From positions 1 through 26,743 of the forward strand of contig CALDMA010000172.1 in the NCBI GenBank assembly GCA_937915075.1: a stretch of 26,743 nucleotides of DNA. The letters are read 5' to 3'. A program made the position numbers and the translations under genes. The stretch comes from an uncultured Oscillospiraceae bacterium. GTDB lineage: Bacteria > Bacillota > Clostridia > Oscillospirales > Oscillospiraceae. The notes under the pieces are model-generated. The model saw only the letters and a list, made by a program, of their open reading frames with translations. It was not told the DNA's origin and did not search any database. This document shows, in pieces, positions 15,941-24,640 of this stretch. Each line of letters starts with the position of its first letter. The first letter of the stretch is position 1.

Positions 15941-17026
15941 TCACAGCAGCTTCATCACATCGTGGAACGTGATGAAAAGCATCAGCGCCATCAGCAGGGC
16001 AAAGCCCGCCATGTGGATATAGTTCTCGTATTTCGGTGGGATCTGACGTTTGAAGATCGCCAGCGCCAGCGTGTTGATCACAAGAAAAAACACCTTTCCG
16101 CCGTCGAGCGCCGGCAGAGGCAGCAGGTTCATCACGGCAAGGTTGACCGCAATGAGCGCACCAAAGTAGAGAATGCTCTCCGCCGCCGCGGCGAAGCCGT
16201 TCTGATTGTTCTTCTCGGCCTCCTCCTGCGCCTCCTCGCCCACGTCCTTGATGGTCGAAACGATGCCGACCGGCCCGCTGAGGTCGTCCAGCCCTGCCGA
16301 GCCGCTCACCAGCATCATCAGGCTCATGCGCACAAGTCGCACAAAATCGAGCGTGTTGTACCAGCTGTATTGCAGCCGCACGAGCGGCGTCGCCTCAACG
16401 ATGCCTCCATAGGTGAAGCCGTACCGGCGCACCGTGCTGCCGTTTTCGTCCGTATAGGTCTGCAGCGTCAGCGTGCGCTTGAGCTTTTCGCCGCCGCGTT
16501 TGACCGTCATTTCGATGGTGCCGTTTTCATCGAGATTGACCACGCCGAGCACCGTGGAAACGTCGCTCTTGAGATAGATGCGCTCGCCGTTGATGGCCCA
16601 GATCACGTCGCCGACCAGGATGCCGTCCTCGCCCTGCTGGGGAAATGCCGGGTCAAGCTCGACGATCTCCGCCGTATAGAAGCCTTGGGCGCCCGCGTAC
16701 AGGCAGAGCATGATGACAAAGCCGGTGAGAAAATTCATCGCCGCGCCCGCGACGAAGATCAGCAGCTTCTTCCAAAAGCCCTGCTTCTCCAGCGCGCGCG
16801 GGTCGTCGCTTTCCTCGTCCTCACCCTCCATCGCGCAAAAGCCGCCGATGGGCAGAAGGCGCAGCGAATATTCCGTTTCGCCCTTTGTCTTATGAAAAAT
16901 GGCCGGGCCCATGCCGATGGAGAACTCGTTCACGCGCACGCCGCAGGCCTTTGCGGCAAGAAAATGTCCGAGCTCATGCACGGCGATGAGCACGCCGAAG
17001 ATCAGAATGGCAGCGATGATATACAT
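15941..17026 (-). CDS. rseP: Site-2 intramembrane metalloprotease RseP
   Basis: A 361-residue membrane zinc protease of the M50B family, which cleaves membrane-bound substrates such as anti-sigma factors and signal-peptide remnants. The metal-binding HELGH is at residues 17-21 in the first membrane segment, and the second conserved motif NLLPLPALDGG is at 300-310, giving the third zinc ligand Asp. A PDZ-like domain lies between them (about 120-205: GDVIWAINGERI, then VNLDENGTIEMTVKRGGE). Membrane segments are at about 1-20, 88-112, 290-308 and 335-355. AAGGAG precedes the ATG, 24 nt after dxr. No sigma or anti-sigma gene is nearby, so its substrate is unknown. Confidence 0.95.
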   Translation of the reverse strand: MYIIAAILIFGVLIAVHELGHFLAAKACGVRVNEFSIGMGPAIFHKTKGETEYSLRLLPIGGFCAMEGEDEESDDPRALEKQGFWKKLLIFVAGAAMNFLTGFVIMLCLYAGAQGFYTAEIVELDPAFPQQGEDGILVGDVIWAINGERIYLKSDVSTVLGVVNLDENGTIEMTVKRGGEKLKRTLTLQTYTDENGSTVRRYGFTYGGIVEATPLVRLQYSWYNTLDFVRLVRMSLMMLVSGSAGLDDLSGPVGIVSTIKDVGEEAQEEAEKNNQNGFAAAAESILYFGALIAVNLAVMNLLPLPALDGGKVFFLVINTLALAIFKRQIPPKYENYIHMAGFALLMALMLFITFHDVMKLL

Positions 17027-17050
17027 GAAAAAACTCCTTATGGAACTTGC

Positions 17051-18199
17051 TTATTGGATGTGCGCGCGGACCGCCGCGCGCGCCGCGCAGTCTGCCGCGA
17101 GGATCTCCTCCAGCGTCGGCGCGGAGACCTGCTCCACCGTTCCCAGCGCCGCTTCCACCAGCGCGGGAATGTCGTTGAAGCCCACCGCGTCCCGCAAAAA
17201 CGCGCCGACTGCGACCTCGTTCGCACCGTTGAGCACGGCGCAGGCCGTGCCGCCGACCGCGGCGCACTGACGCGCGAGCTTCAGGCAGCGGAAGGTATCC
17301 TCGTCGGGCGCGGCAAAGGTCAGCGGCGGGCAGGAGAGTAGGTCGAGCGTCCGGTCCGGCGTTTCCGCGCGACAGGGATAGGTCATCGCGTAGCGGATGG
17401 GCAGCTTCATGTCGGGCGTGCCGAGCTGTGCGAGCATCGCGCCGTCGCGGTACTCGACGAGCGAGTGAACGATGCTCTGGCGATGGATGATCGCGTCCAC
17501 CTGACGCAGCGGCAGACGGTAGAGCCGCATCGCCTCGATGATCTCAAGGCCCTTGTTCATCAGCGTCGCGGAATCGACGGTGATCTTCGCGCCCATCGTC
17601 CAGTTCGGATGTTTGAGCGCGTCGGCGCGCGTCTTGCCCGCAAGCTGTTCGTGGGATAGTCCGTAGAACGGCCCGCCGGAGCAGGTGAGGATCAGGCGCT
17701 TGATCTCGCCGCGGTCACGGCAGCCCTGTACGCATTGGAAGATCGCGCTGTGCTCGCTGTCCACCGGCACGATCTCCGCGCCGTACTTCTCCGCCGCGTC
17801 CATCACGAGCGTGCCCGCGCACACCAGCGTCTCCTTGTTGGCCAGCGCGATGCGCTTGCCGCGTTCGATGGCGGCAAGCGTGGGCTTTAGTCCGATCATG
17901 CCGACCACGGCGGTCACCACCGTGTCGGCGTCCTCCGCGGTCGCGGCGGCGAGCAGGCCCTCCATGCCGGAGAGGACCCGCGTTTTTGTGTCCCGCAGGC
18001 GCTCACGCAGCTCGGCGGCCGCCGCTTCGTCATAAAGCACGGCAAGACGCGGGGAGAACTCCCGCGCCTGCTGTTCGATGAGATCAACGCTCGCATTGGC
18101 GGTCAGCGCCGCAACGTTCAGCCCAAGCTCCCGCACGACCTCCAGCGTTTGGCAGCCGATGGAGCCGGTCGAGCCGAGTAAAGCAATACTCCTTGTCAT
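17051..18199 (-). CDS. dxr: 1-deoxy-D-xylulose 5-phosphate reductoisomerase
   Basis: Dxr (IspC) makes methylerythritol phosphate from DXP using NADPH, the committed step of the MEP pathway. The 382-residue protein has the NADPH-binding GSTGSIG at 9-15, ANKETLVCAG, the metal/substrate segment PVDSEHSAIFQC, TCSGGPFYG, and HPNWTMGAKITVDSATLMNKGLE split over the catalytic region; NGANEVAV lies near the C-terminus. All are family hallmarks. Its ATG overlaps the cdsA stop as ATGA (18196-18199), implying coupled translation. The C-terminus is slightly shortened compared with E. coli Dxr (398). Confidence 0.97.
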   Translation of the reverse strand: MTRSIALLGSTGSIGCQTLEVVRELGLNVAALTANASVDLIEQQAREFSPRLAVLYDEAAAAELRERLRDTKTRVLSGMEGLLAAATAEDADTVVTAVVGMIGLKPTLAAIERGKRIALANKETLVCAGTLVMDAAEKYGAEIVPVDSEHSAIFQCVQGCRDRGEIKRLILTCSGGPFYGLSHEQLAGKTRADALKHPNWTMGAKITVDSATLMNKGLEIIEAMRLYRLPLRQVDAIIHRQSIVHSLVEYRDGAMLAQLGTPDMKLPIRYAMTYPCRAETPDRTLDLLSCPPLTFAAPDEDTFRCLKLARQCAAVGGTACAVLNGANEVAVGAFLRDAVGFNDIPALVEAALGTVEQVSAPTLEEILAADCAARAAVRAHIQ

Positions 18200-19053
18200 A
18201 TCGCGCCAGTCCCCACAAAAAGATAGACAATGGGCGCAATGAAGAGCGTAGAGTCAAAGCGGTCGAGCATACCGCCGTGTGTGAGGAAAAGATGGCTGTA
18301 GTCTTTGATGCCTGCCTCACGCTTGATGAGCGACATGGAAAGATCACCGAGCTGGCCGAAAATGTTGGCGCCCGCGCCAACCTTGACCAGCTCCAGATAG
18401 TCCGGCGCATAGCCGAGCCATCTCTGCCCGATGAAGCCGAGCAGCAGCATACCGAGCGCGCTGCCGATGGGACCACCGATGCCGCCCGCCCAGGTCTTGT
18501 GCGGGCTGACGTGGGGCGCCATCTTACGCTTGCCGAACCACATGCCAAAGCCCATCGAGAGCGAGTCGCCCGCGAAGGCGATAAAAAACGGCGCAAGCAC
18601 ATAGAGTCTGCCATACTCCGGCACGCAGCGCAGGAGCAGGATGCAGCTGTACATCGTCGGCAGCACAGCGCCCGCAACGATGCCCGTCGCCACATCGGTG
18701 AAGGGCAGATTGTTCCCTTTCCCATAGCGGGCAACGGCCTCATAAAACAGGAACATCACCAGCACCCACGGCAGGATCAGACACTTGTCAAACGGTGCGC
18801 CGCCGCGCAGCGGAACGGTGACCTCGTACCATTTGCGCACATCATAGATCACCCAGACCTGTGCCACTGCGCAGAGGATCGTCGCGGCATAGACCGCTTT
18901 GCCGATATTTTTCCCCGCCACATGAAGCAGCTCATAGGCCGCAACGCCGGAAATGGCGCAGACCAGCAGCGTCGTCGCCCACTGTGGACAGGCCAGCAGA
19001 ACCAGCAGCAGCAAGGGCAGGCCAACTATGGCCACAAGCCATCTTTGTTTCAT
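18196..19053 (-). CDS. cdsA: Phosphatidate cytidylyltransferase
   Basis: CdsA makes CDP-diacylglycerol from phosphatidic acid and CTP at the membrane, the precursor of phospholipids. The 285-residue protein has about eight membrane segments and the C-terminal signature SLIKREAGIKDYSHLFLTHG followed by GMLDRFDS. In the usual signature a Pro or Gly sits two residues before HGG; here it is Leu. The essential basic and acidic residues are kept. The frame is open back to 19206, inside uppS, but the ATG at 19053 is chosen since it follows AAAGGGG and begins with a hydrophobic segment (KQRWLVAIVGLPLLLLVLLA). It lies 29 nt after uppS and overlaps dxr. Confidence 0.94.
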   Translation of the reverse strand: MKQRWLVAIVGLPLLLLVLLACPQWATTLLVCAISGVAAYELLHVAGKNIGKAVYAATILCAVAQVWVIYDVRKWYEVTVPLRGGAPFDKCLILPWVLVMFLFYEAVARYGKGNNLPFTDVATGIVAGAVLPTMYSCILLLRCVPEYGRLYVLAPFFIAFAGDSLSMGFGMWFGKRKMAPHVSPHKTWAGGIGGPIGSALGMLLLGFIGQRWLGYAPDYLELVKVGAGANIFGQLGDLSMSLIKREAGIKDYSHLFLTHGGMLDRFDSTLFIAPIVYLFVGTGAI

Positions 19054-19082
19054 AGTGTTTCCCCTTTCGGGCTGTTTTTCTC

Positions 19083-19832
19083 TTACGGCTTCACGCCGCC
19101 GAAGCGCCGCTCGCGGTGCTGATAGGCCACGAGTGCCTTGTCGAACTCCCGCTCGTCGAAATCCGGCCAGAGCGTATCGCAGAAGTAGAACTCGCTGTAC
19201 GCGCACTGCCAGAGGAGATAGTTGCTGATGCGCTTCTCCCCGCCCGGACGGATGAGCAGCTCGGGGTCGGGCAGACCGTTGGAATAGAGATACTGCGAGA
19301 AGGTCTCCTCCGTCAGTGCGTCGATCTGCTTCTCCCCTGCCGCGCAGTCGCGCGCGAAGGCGCGGGCAGCGTGAACGATCTCGTCGCGTCCGCCGTAGTT
19401 CAGGCAGACGTTCGCCTGAAAGCCCTCGATGCGCGCGGAAATTTCGTTCGTCTCGCGGATCAGCTCCTTGAGGTCGTCGTCCAGCACGCTCAGGTCGCCG
19501 AGGAAGCGCAGGCGGTTTCCGTCGCGCTCCATCGTGTCAATGCACTCGTGCAGATAGCGGCGCAGAAGCTGCATGATGCCGTCGATCTCGTCCTGCGGGC
19601 GCTTCCAGTTCTCGGTCGAAAAGGCGTAGACCGTCAGGTAGTCGATGCCGAGCTTCTTGCAGTAGGTACCGAGACGGCGGAAGCTCTCCGCGCCCGCCTT
19701 GTGGCCTGCCGAGCGCGGAAGGCCGCGCTTCTGCGCCCAGCGGCCGTTACCGTCCATGATGACGGCAACATGACGAGGCAGGCTGCTTTTGTCAACCTGC
19801 CCCGTCAGCTGTCTTTTGGTGAAAAGTCCCAT
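19083..19832 (-). CDS. uppS: Isoprenyl (undecaprenyl) diphosphate synthase
   Basis: A cis-prenyltransferase of 249 residues that elongates farnesyl diphosphate to the lipid carrier for cell-wall synthesis. Signature HVAVIMDGNGRWA (21-33) holds the catalytic Asp27. Other conserved parts are GHKAGAES, YLTVYAFSTENWKRP (65-79), NVCLNYGGRDEI and LPDPELLIRPGGEKRISNYL. The frame is open back into frr, but the ATG at 19832 is chosen because it overlaps the frr stop as TGATG with GAGG just upstream, giving the expected family length. The product chain length is assumed from the family and genomic context, next to cdsA. Confidence 0.95.
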   Translation of the reverse strand: MGLFTKRQLTGQVDKSSLPRHVAVIMDGNGRWAQKRGLPRSAGHKAGAESFRRLGTYCKKLGIDYLTVYAFSTENWKRPQDEIDGIMQLLRRYLHECIDTMERDGNRLRFLGDLSVLDDDLKELIRETNEISARIEGFQANVCLNYGGRDEIVHAARAFARDCAAGEKQIDALTEETFSQYLYSNGLPDPELLIRPGGEKRISNYLLWQCAYSEFYFCDTLWPDFDEREFDKALVAYQHRERRFGGVKP

Positions 19833-20389
19833 CAGACCTCCATCAGTTCCTTTTCCTTCTTTTCGAGCAGGGCGTCCAGCTCCTTGCACATATCGTCGGT
19901 GAGCTTCTGCAGGTCCTTCTCGGCGATCTTCAGATCGTCCTCGGTCAGCTCGCTGGCCTTCTGCTTTTTCTTGAAGGTCTCCATCGCGTCGCGGCGGATG
20001 TTGCGGATGGCGACCTTGCCGCCCTCGGCGTACTTGCGGATCTGCTTGACGAGCTCCTTACGACGCTCCTCGGTCAGCTGCGGGAAGACGAGCCGGATGA
20101 CCTTGCCGTCGTTCTGGGGGTTGATGCCCAGGTCGGACCCCTGAATGGCCTTTTCAATGAGCTTCACGGCGCTCGCGTCCCACGGCTGAATGAGCAGCTG
20201 ACGCGGGTCGGGCGAGCCGATGGACGCGATCTGCTGGATGGGCGTCGGCGTACCGTAATAGTCCACGCTGATGCGGTCGAGCACGGCGGCGTTGGCGCGG
20301 CCCGCGCGCACGGCGGCGAAGTCGGCGGCCACAGAGTCGATGCTCTTTCTCATTTTTTCCTCGTAAACCTTGTATTCATCCTTCAACAT
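19832..20389 (-). CDS. frr: Ribosome recycling factor
   Basis: RRF, with EF-G, splits post-termination ribosomes. The ATG at 20389 gives 185 residues, the exact family length, starting MLKDEYKVYEEKMRKSIDSV. An in-frame ATG 11 codons earlier (20422) lacks a ribosome binding site, whereas GAGGAGG lies 8 nt before 20389. Conserved parts: VRAGRANAAVLDRISVDYYG, PTPIQQIASI, QLLIQPWDASAVKLIEKAI, GKVIRLVFPQLTEERRKELV and AIRNIRRDAMETFKK. It lies 52 nt after pyrH and overlaps uppS by one base (TGATG). Confidence 0.97.
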   Translation of the reverse strand: MLKDEYKVYEEKMRKSIDSVAADFAAVRAGRANAAVLDRISVDYYGTPTPIQQIASIGSPDPRQLLIQPWDASAVKLIEKAIQGSDLGINPQNDGKVIRLVFPQLTEERRKELVKQIRKYAEGGKVAIRNIRRDAMETFKKKQKASELTEDDLKIAEKDLQKLTDDMCKELDALLEKKEKELMEV

Positions 20390-20441
20390 GGGGATAGCCT
20401 CCTCAAATTTTGATTTTTGCATTTTATCTTGCGACGCCGGC

Positions 20442-21158
20442 TCACTCGCCGACGATCGTACCGATCTTCTCGCCCATCACGGCGCGCAGGATGTTCTTGG
20501 GGTCCTTCAGCGCGAAAACGAGCACGGGGATGTGATTGTCCATCGAAAGCGAGGTCGCCGTGGAGTCCATCACAGCGAGGTGCTGGGCCAGCACGTCCTC
20601 GTAGGAGATGGCGTCGTACTTCACCGCGTCCGCGACCTTCGCGGGGTCGGCGTTGTACACGCCGTCGATGTTCTTCGCCAGCAGGATAACGTCCGCGTTG
20701 ATCTCCGCCGCGCGGAGCACCGCCGCGGTATCCGTGGAGAAAAACGGTGAGCCGATGCCGCAGCCGAAGATGACCACGCGGCCCTTTTCCAGATGCCGGA
20801 TGGCGCGGGCGCGGATATACGGCTCCGCGACCTCCTTGATCTCCAGTGCGGTCTGGATGCGCACGTCCACGCCCTTCTGCTCCAGCACGTCGGCGACCGC
20901 CATGCAGTTCATCGCCGTAGCCAACATACCCATGTGGTCGGCGCGGGTGCGCTCGATGTAGCCCTCGCCGTTCTTCACGCCGCGCCAGAAGTTGCCGCCG
21001 CCGATGACAATGCCCATCTGTACGCCGGCCTCCACGCACTCCTTGATGACGTCCGTCACCTGACCGATGACGCCGAAGTCCAAGCCAAAGTGCTTGTCGC
21101 CCGCGAGCGCCTCGCCGCTGATCTTGAGCAGGACGCGCTTGTATTTCGGTTTCTCCAT
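20442..21158 (-). CDS. pyrH: UMP kinase
   Basis: PyrH phosphorylates UMP to UDP in the cytoplasm and is a hexameric amino-acid-kinase-fold enzyme. The 238-residue protein has KYKRVLLKISGEALAGD (5-21), IGGGNFWRG, ADHMGMLATAMNCMAVADVLE, FGCGIGSPFFSTDTAAVLRA and LLAKNIDGVYNADP, all typical. GGGAGGA precedes the ATG. It is the first gene of the eight-gene cluster in this window; rpsB and tsf, which often precede it, are absent. The upstream gene on this strand is unrelated and separated by a terminator. Confidence 0.97.
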   Translation of the reverse strand: MEKPKYKRVLLKISGEALAGDKHFGLDFGVIGQVTDVIKECVEAGVQMGIVIGGGNFWRGVKNGEGYIERTRADHMGMLATAMNCMAVADVLEQKGVDVRIQTALEIKEVAEPYIRARAIRHLEKGRVVIFGCGIGSPFFSTDTAAVLRAAEINADVILLAKNIDGVYNADPAKVADAVKYDAISYEDVLAQHLAVMDSTATSLSMDNHIPVLVFALKDPKNILRAVMGEKIGTIVGE

Positions 21159-21198
21159 GCCTGTCTGTTCCTCCCTGCGAACGGTTCATATTTTAACA

Positions 21199-21211
21199 GC
21201 TACATTGTAGC
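21199..21211. promoter_or_regulatory. Perfect palindrome over the putative pyrH -10 box
   Basis: GCTACATTGTAGC is a perfect 6-bp inverted repeat around one base. On the minus strand it contains TACAAT (21204-21209), a good -10 hexamer about 46 nt upstream of the pyrH ATG. The matching -35 is weak (ATGCAA at 16 bp). The palindrome may be an operator, or the match may be fortuitous. Confidence 0.45.
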
Positions 21212-21273
21212 GTATTTTTTCCGTTTTGCATAGGGGGTAAATTGAAAACTTTTCTTTTTTCGGCGCAGAGAAA

Positions 21274-21301
21274 GAGCCGCGGGCAGAATTGCCCGCGGCT
21301 C
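21274..21301 (-). terminator. Hairpin terminator of the BlaI-M56 operon
   Basis: GAGCCGCGGGCA and TGCCCGCGGCTC form a perfect 12-bp stem with a 4-nt loop, 25 nt past the M56 gene stop. On the minus strand it is followed by a T-rich but interrupted run (TTTCTCTG), so the U-tract is weaker than usual. Confidence 0.75.
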
Positions 21302-21325
21302 CCCGCTGTTCGATCCTGAGCTGAT

Positions 21326-24300
21326 TTACCAGCCGGTGCCGTGTACCCTGCCGTACCAGCCGTCCTCTTTTAGTGTGACGGAACAGCAGCGGCTGTATTC
21401 ATACGCGCCCTGCGGCGCGTCGGGATCGTCGCAGTCTCCGGTGTTGCCCGCCATCGCAAATCCCAGCGCCCGTTCGCTTTCCGGCACAAATTCGGTCGTG
21501 GAATAAAAGCAGTAGCCGTTCTCGTCCAGCTCGCCGCGCTCGCGGAAGGCCTGCGTTGTCTCCTCTGCCGGCTCAACGAGGTTCTTCACCCATGTATACT
21601 TGTACAGGCTGCCGCTGCGCACCTTGAGATGCACGCCCTCGTAGGCGTCGAGATACTCCTGCGCGGCCTCCTCCCACGACTGTCCGCGGTCCGGAATGGC
21701 GGTCTCATCGACCTCATTCTGCAGCGTACAGAACTCCGCCTCGTCGTACCATGCGCGTATCACATCATAAAGTGTGCGCCCATCGTCGTCGACGATGCTG
21801 AAATCGCCCTGCGCCTCGTAGTAGTACACCGGGTCGGTCATGCTGCGGTGATACGCCACGATGTTCGTTCCCTCGTAGAACCCCAAATACGAGGTTTTAT
21901 TGTTCGGGGTAAAACCGGGTTGCTGCGTGTCTGTATTTTTGTTGAGACTAAAATACGAGTTGTCGTTGTCCGAAAGCCAGAGAATAAGCTGTCTGTCAGT
22001 ATTATCCGGTGCGTCGCATGTACTGTAATGATAGGAGTTGAGCGGGGGGACATTCCATGAGCTGCTTACGTTGTAGCTGCCGACGGTCTCGCCGTTCTCA
22101 ACGAGATACAGCCATGCGGCTTTGCCCTCGGTAGCGAGGTCGAGGTCGTTTTGGAAGGTTGAGACCATGGAGCCGGCATTTCCGCTGACCACAAAGCTCT
22201 GCGCCATCGCGCGCAGCTTGACCGCTTCGTTCAGAATACGGTTCCGCGTGCTGTAGCCCCACTCGTTCACCGAGGTATCGTCGGTCGGCTTCCAGTAGGT
22301 CGAGATGATGTAGCAGCCGCCGTAATCGGGGTCCGGCGCAAGGTAGTTCGCAAACTGCGTGCCGCTCTCCGCGTCGTAGCGCAGCCACGGTCCGCTGAGC
22401 GCCGCGCCCTCCCGGTACTGCTCGAGCGTGAAGCCGCCCTCGCGGTAGAACGCCTCCATCGTTTCCACGCTGTCCACGCTCTTATCCACGCACAGCGTGC
22501 TGCCGTCGCAGTAAGCGGAGTACCAGCTATCCTGACCGTTCGTTTTCGTCCACGCCACAGTCGGAATGTAGAGATACCAGCCGTCGCCGTCGTAGCGCCG
22601 CGCCGTGCAGTCGTCGCTGCTGGTCACCGTGTTCTCACGGATCAGGTCGTCCGCGTTCAGGAAATCGGTGATCAGGCAGCGCGGCACGTCAAGGCCCGCG
22701 TAGTCCGCGTAGAAATCGTAGAGGTATTCGTAGGCGCTCGTGTAGGTGCAGCCGTTGTACCACAGTCCGTCGTTCGCCATGTGGCTGTCGAGCAGCTTGT
22801 AGACGCCCGGCTCGCCGTTTGTGCGGAGCACGGTGAGATAGTACCAGAAGCCGTCGGAGATGTAGCCGTCGTCGCTGATGTAATTACCGCCGACCCAGAA
22901 GAAGCGGTCGGGCAGCGCGCCCGCCTTGTCCTCGGGCTTGACCTGATAGTTGAAGCTCCACAGCTCCAGCACGCCGTCCGGCGCGAGATCCGCGCAGTCG
23001 CCGCGCTTCTCCAGCTCGGTCACGCGCACATCGGCCGCCGCCTCGGTGACCTCAAGCGCCATACCGTCCGCGCCGATGACCGTGTAGGTGTAGCCGTTCG
23101 GCTGCTTGAGCGCGTTGATGACGGAGAGGGCGTAGGCCTCCATGCTGTCATAGGTCGGCACGGGCTTTTCGGTCAGGCGGAAGACCCAACAGACAAAGTT
23201 CCTATTCTGATTTTCAGGCTGCTCAGCCGCCATCACGAGATAGAGTGTGCCGTCCTTCTGCTGAAGGAAGTATACCCGATTTGCCCAACCGTTTTCATCT
23301 GCTGTGGACGAGGTGCACAGCCATGTCTTCGCGTTCTCGCGGCGCAGCTTCGCGGCAGAAAGCCCGTCGACGAGCCATTCAGTCGGTCCGTCCGTCTTGC
23401 TGTTGAAACGGACATCAAATTCCTCCTTCGTGAGTGTGACCTCCGCTACCGTTTCGTAAAGCTGCTCCTCCTCGTTGTCCATCCTTTTGAGCAGCAGCGT
23501 CCGCACATCGTCCGAGTCCCTGTCCGCAACGACTTCCAGCTCGCCCCCGATGGGAGTTTTCATATAGTCGGGCGCGCAGGCGACGATTGCTTCCTCAACA
23601 TAGTGCTTGCCGAACGGGTCGGCCAGCTCCGCGTTGTCCTTGCTGCCGGTGAAGGTGCAGGCGACCGAAAGGCCCGCGATGAGCAGCACGGCGACCGCCG
23701 TATACGCCGCCGTTTTCGGCTTCTTGACCAGGAGAGAAATACGCTCCTTGAGGCCCTTGCCGCTGTCGGTCATCATCGTGGCGGTGACGAGCAGCGCGGG
23801 GCGCTTTTCACAGGTCATGCGGATGAGCGTGCGGCCGTAGGCGGCGCGCTCGCTCTCGCCGATGCGGCGGATGGTCGCCTCGTCGCACGCCAGCTCCGCG
23901 TCGCGGCGGGAAAGCTCCGCCGCCCACCACACGAGCGGGTTGTACCAATGCAGCGCCAGGCACACGCCGCGCAGGACGGCCCAGAGGTTGTCACCGTGGC
24001 GGTAGTGCGTCTGCTCGTGGGCGAGCGCGTAGCGCAGCGTCTCCGCCTCCGTGCGCGTGTCGGGCGTGACGTAAATGCTCGGCTTCGCCACGCCGAACAG
24101 ACACGGCGTATCCGTCTCGCCGCTCTCGTAGACCGGCAGGCAGGCGTCCGTCTCCTCCACGCGCTCACGCGAGCGGCGCAGCTTCCTGCCGAAGCGCAGG
24201 TTCACGGCGAGGAACACCAGTCCCAGCGCCGCCGCGCCGACGAGCCAGACGGTCGTGGCGATCTGCGCCCAGTCGGTTTTCTCGACCGTCGGCGCAGTCA

Positions 24301-24640
24301 CCGTCGCGGTCGTGATGTTCTGCACGAGGTCCGGCGGGGCCGCCTCGTTCATGCTCTGCGCCGGAACGCCGACGGTACCGGCGTTCGCGGGCGTGTCGTC
24401 ATTCCTCTCGCCGACGATGTCCTGCCGATAGGTCCCCTGCTGCACGGTCGGCGCGCGCTCGGGCACGGCGTTCATCACGCTCAGATCGCTCGCGCCGAAG
24501 CTCACCGGAACGAGCAGGCGCACGAGCACCAGCAGCCACAGGGCGTACTGCATCCGCAGGCTGATCTTCCCGCGCAGCACATAGCGCAGCGCGATGACCA
24601 CCAGGATCAAAACGCTGGATGACACGATCCACTGTATCAT
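21326..24640 (-). CDS. BlaR1-like M56 membrane metallopeptidase with giant ectodomain
   Basis: A 1104-residue protein combining an M56 (BlaR1/MecR1) peptidase with a very large C-terminal part. Membrane segments are at about 2-22, 32-48, 130-148 and 311-328. The cytoplasmic zinc-protease loop has HEQTH (208-212) and the downstream ELACDE (Glu249). After the last segment a short CTFTGSKDN stretch, usual in Firmicutes M56 proteins, leads to about 775 residues predicted outside. This ectodomain shows no penicillin-binding motif (no SxxK with SxN and KTG) and is rich in Tyr, Trp and Asp. Its last 100 or so residues (SWEEAAQEYLDAYEGVHLKV, then MAGNTGDCDDPDAPQGAYEY) form a distinct unit. Family knowledge: M56 proteins sense an outside signal and inactivate the partner BlaI repressor, whose gene overlaps this one by 4 nt. 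The signal here is unknown. Confidence 0.88.
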   Translation of the reverse strand: MIQWIVSSSVLILVVIALRYVLRGKISLRMQYALWLLVLVRLLVPVSFGASDLSVMNAVPERAPTVQQGTYRQDIVGERNDDTPANAGTVGVPAQSMNEAAPPDLVQNITTATVTAPTVEKTDWAQIATTVWLVGAAALGLVFLAVNLRFGRKLRRSRERVEETDACLPVYESGETDTPCLFGVAKPSIYVTPDTRTEAETLRYALAHEQTHYRHGDNLWAVLRGVCLALHWYNPLVWWAAELSRRDAELACDEATIRRIGESERAAYGRTLIRMTCEKRPALLVTATMMTDSGKGLKERISLLVKKPKTAAYTAVAVLLIAGLSVACTFTGSKDNAELADPFGKHYVEEAIVACAPDYMKTPIGGELEVVADRDSDDVRTLLLKRMDNEEEQLYETVAEVTLTKEEFDVRFNSKTDGPTEWLVDGLSAAKLRRENAKTWLCTSSTADENGWANRVYFLQQKDGTLYLVMAAEQPENQNRNFVCWVFRLTEKPVPTYDSMEAYALSVINALKQPNGYTYTVIGADGMALEVTEAAADVRVTELEKRGDCADLAPDGVLELWSFNYQVKPEDKAGALPDRFFWVGGNYISDDGYISDGFWYYLTVLRTNGEPGVYKLLDSHMANDGLWYNGCTYTSAYEYLYDFYADYAGLDVPRCLITDFLNADDLIRENTVTSSDDCTARRYDGDGWYLYIPTVAWTKTNGQDSWYSAYCDGSTLCVDKSVDSVETMEAFYREGGFTLEQYREGAALSGPWLRYDAESGTQFANYLAPDPDYGGCYIISTYWKPTDDTSVNEWGYSTRNRILNEAVKLRAMAQSFVVSGNAGSMVSTFQNDLDLATEGKAAWLYLVENGETVGSYNVSSSWNVPPLNSYHYSTCDAPDNTDRQLILWLSDNDNSYFSLNKNTDTQQPGFTPNNKTSYLGFYEGTNIVAYHRSMTDPVYYYEAQGDFSIVDDDGRTLYDVIRAWYDEAEFCTLQNEVDETAIPDRGQSWEEAAQEYLDAYEGVHLKVRSGSLYKYTWVKNLVEPAEETTQAFRERGELDENGYCFYSTTEFVPESERALGFAMAGNTGDCDDPDAPQGAYEYSRCCSVTLKEDGWYGRVHGTGW

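Noticed and set aside
15698..17341. 547-codon plus-strand frame opposite ispG, rseP and dxr
   Set aside because: Antisense to three well-supported genes; product is His/Arg-rich without motifs.
20390..20422. Longer frr start at 20422
   Set aside because: It has no ribosome binding site and would add 11 residues to a family of nearly fixed length; the ATG at 20389 has GAGGAGG in front and gives 185 residues.
22781..24622. 613-codon plus-strand frame opposite the M56 gene
   Set aside because: Antisense shadow caused by GC-rich third positions; no ribosome binding site or domain.
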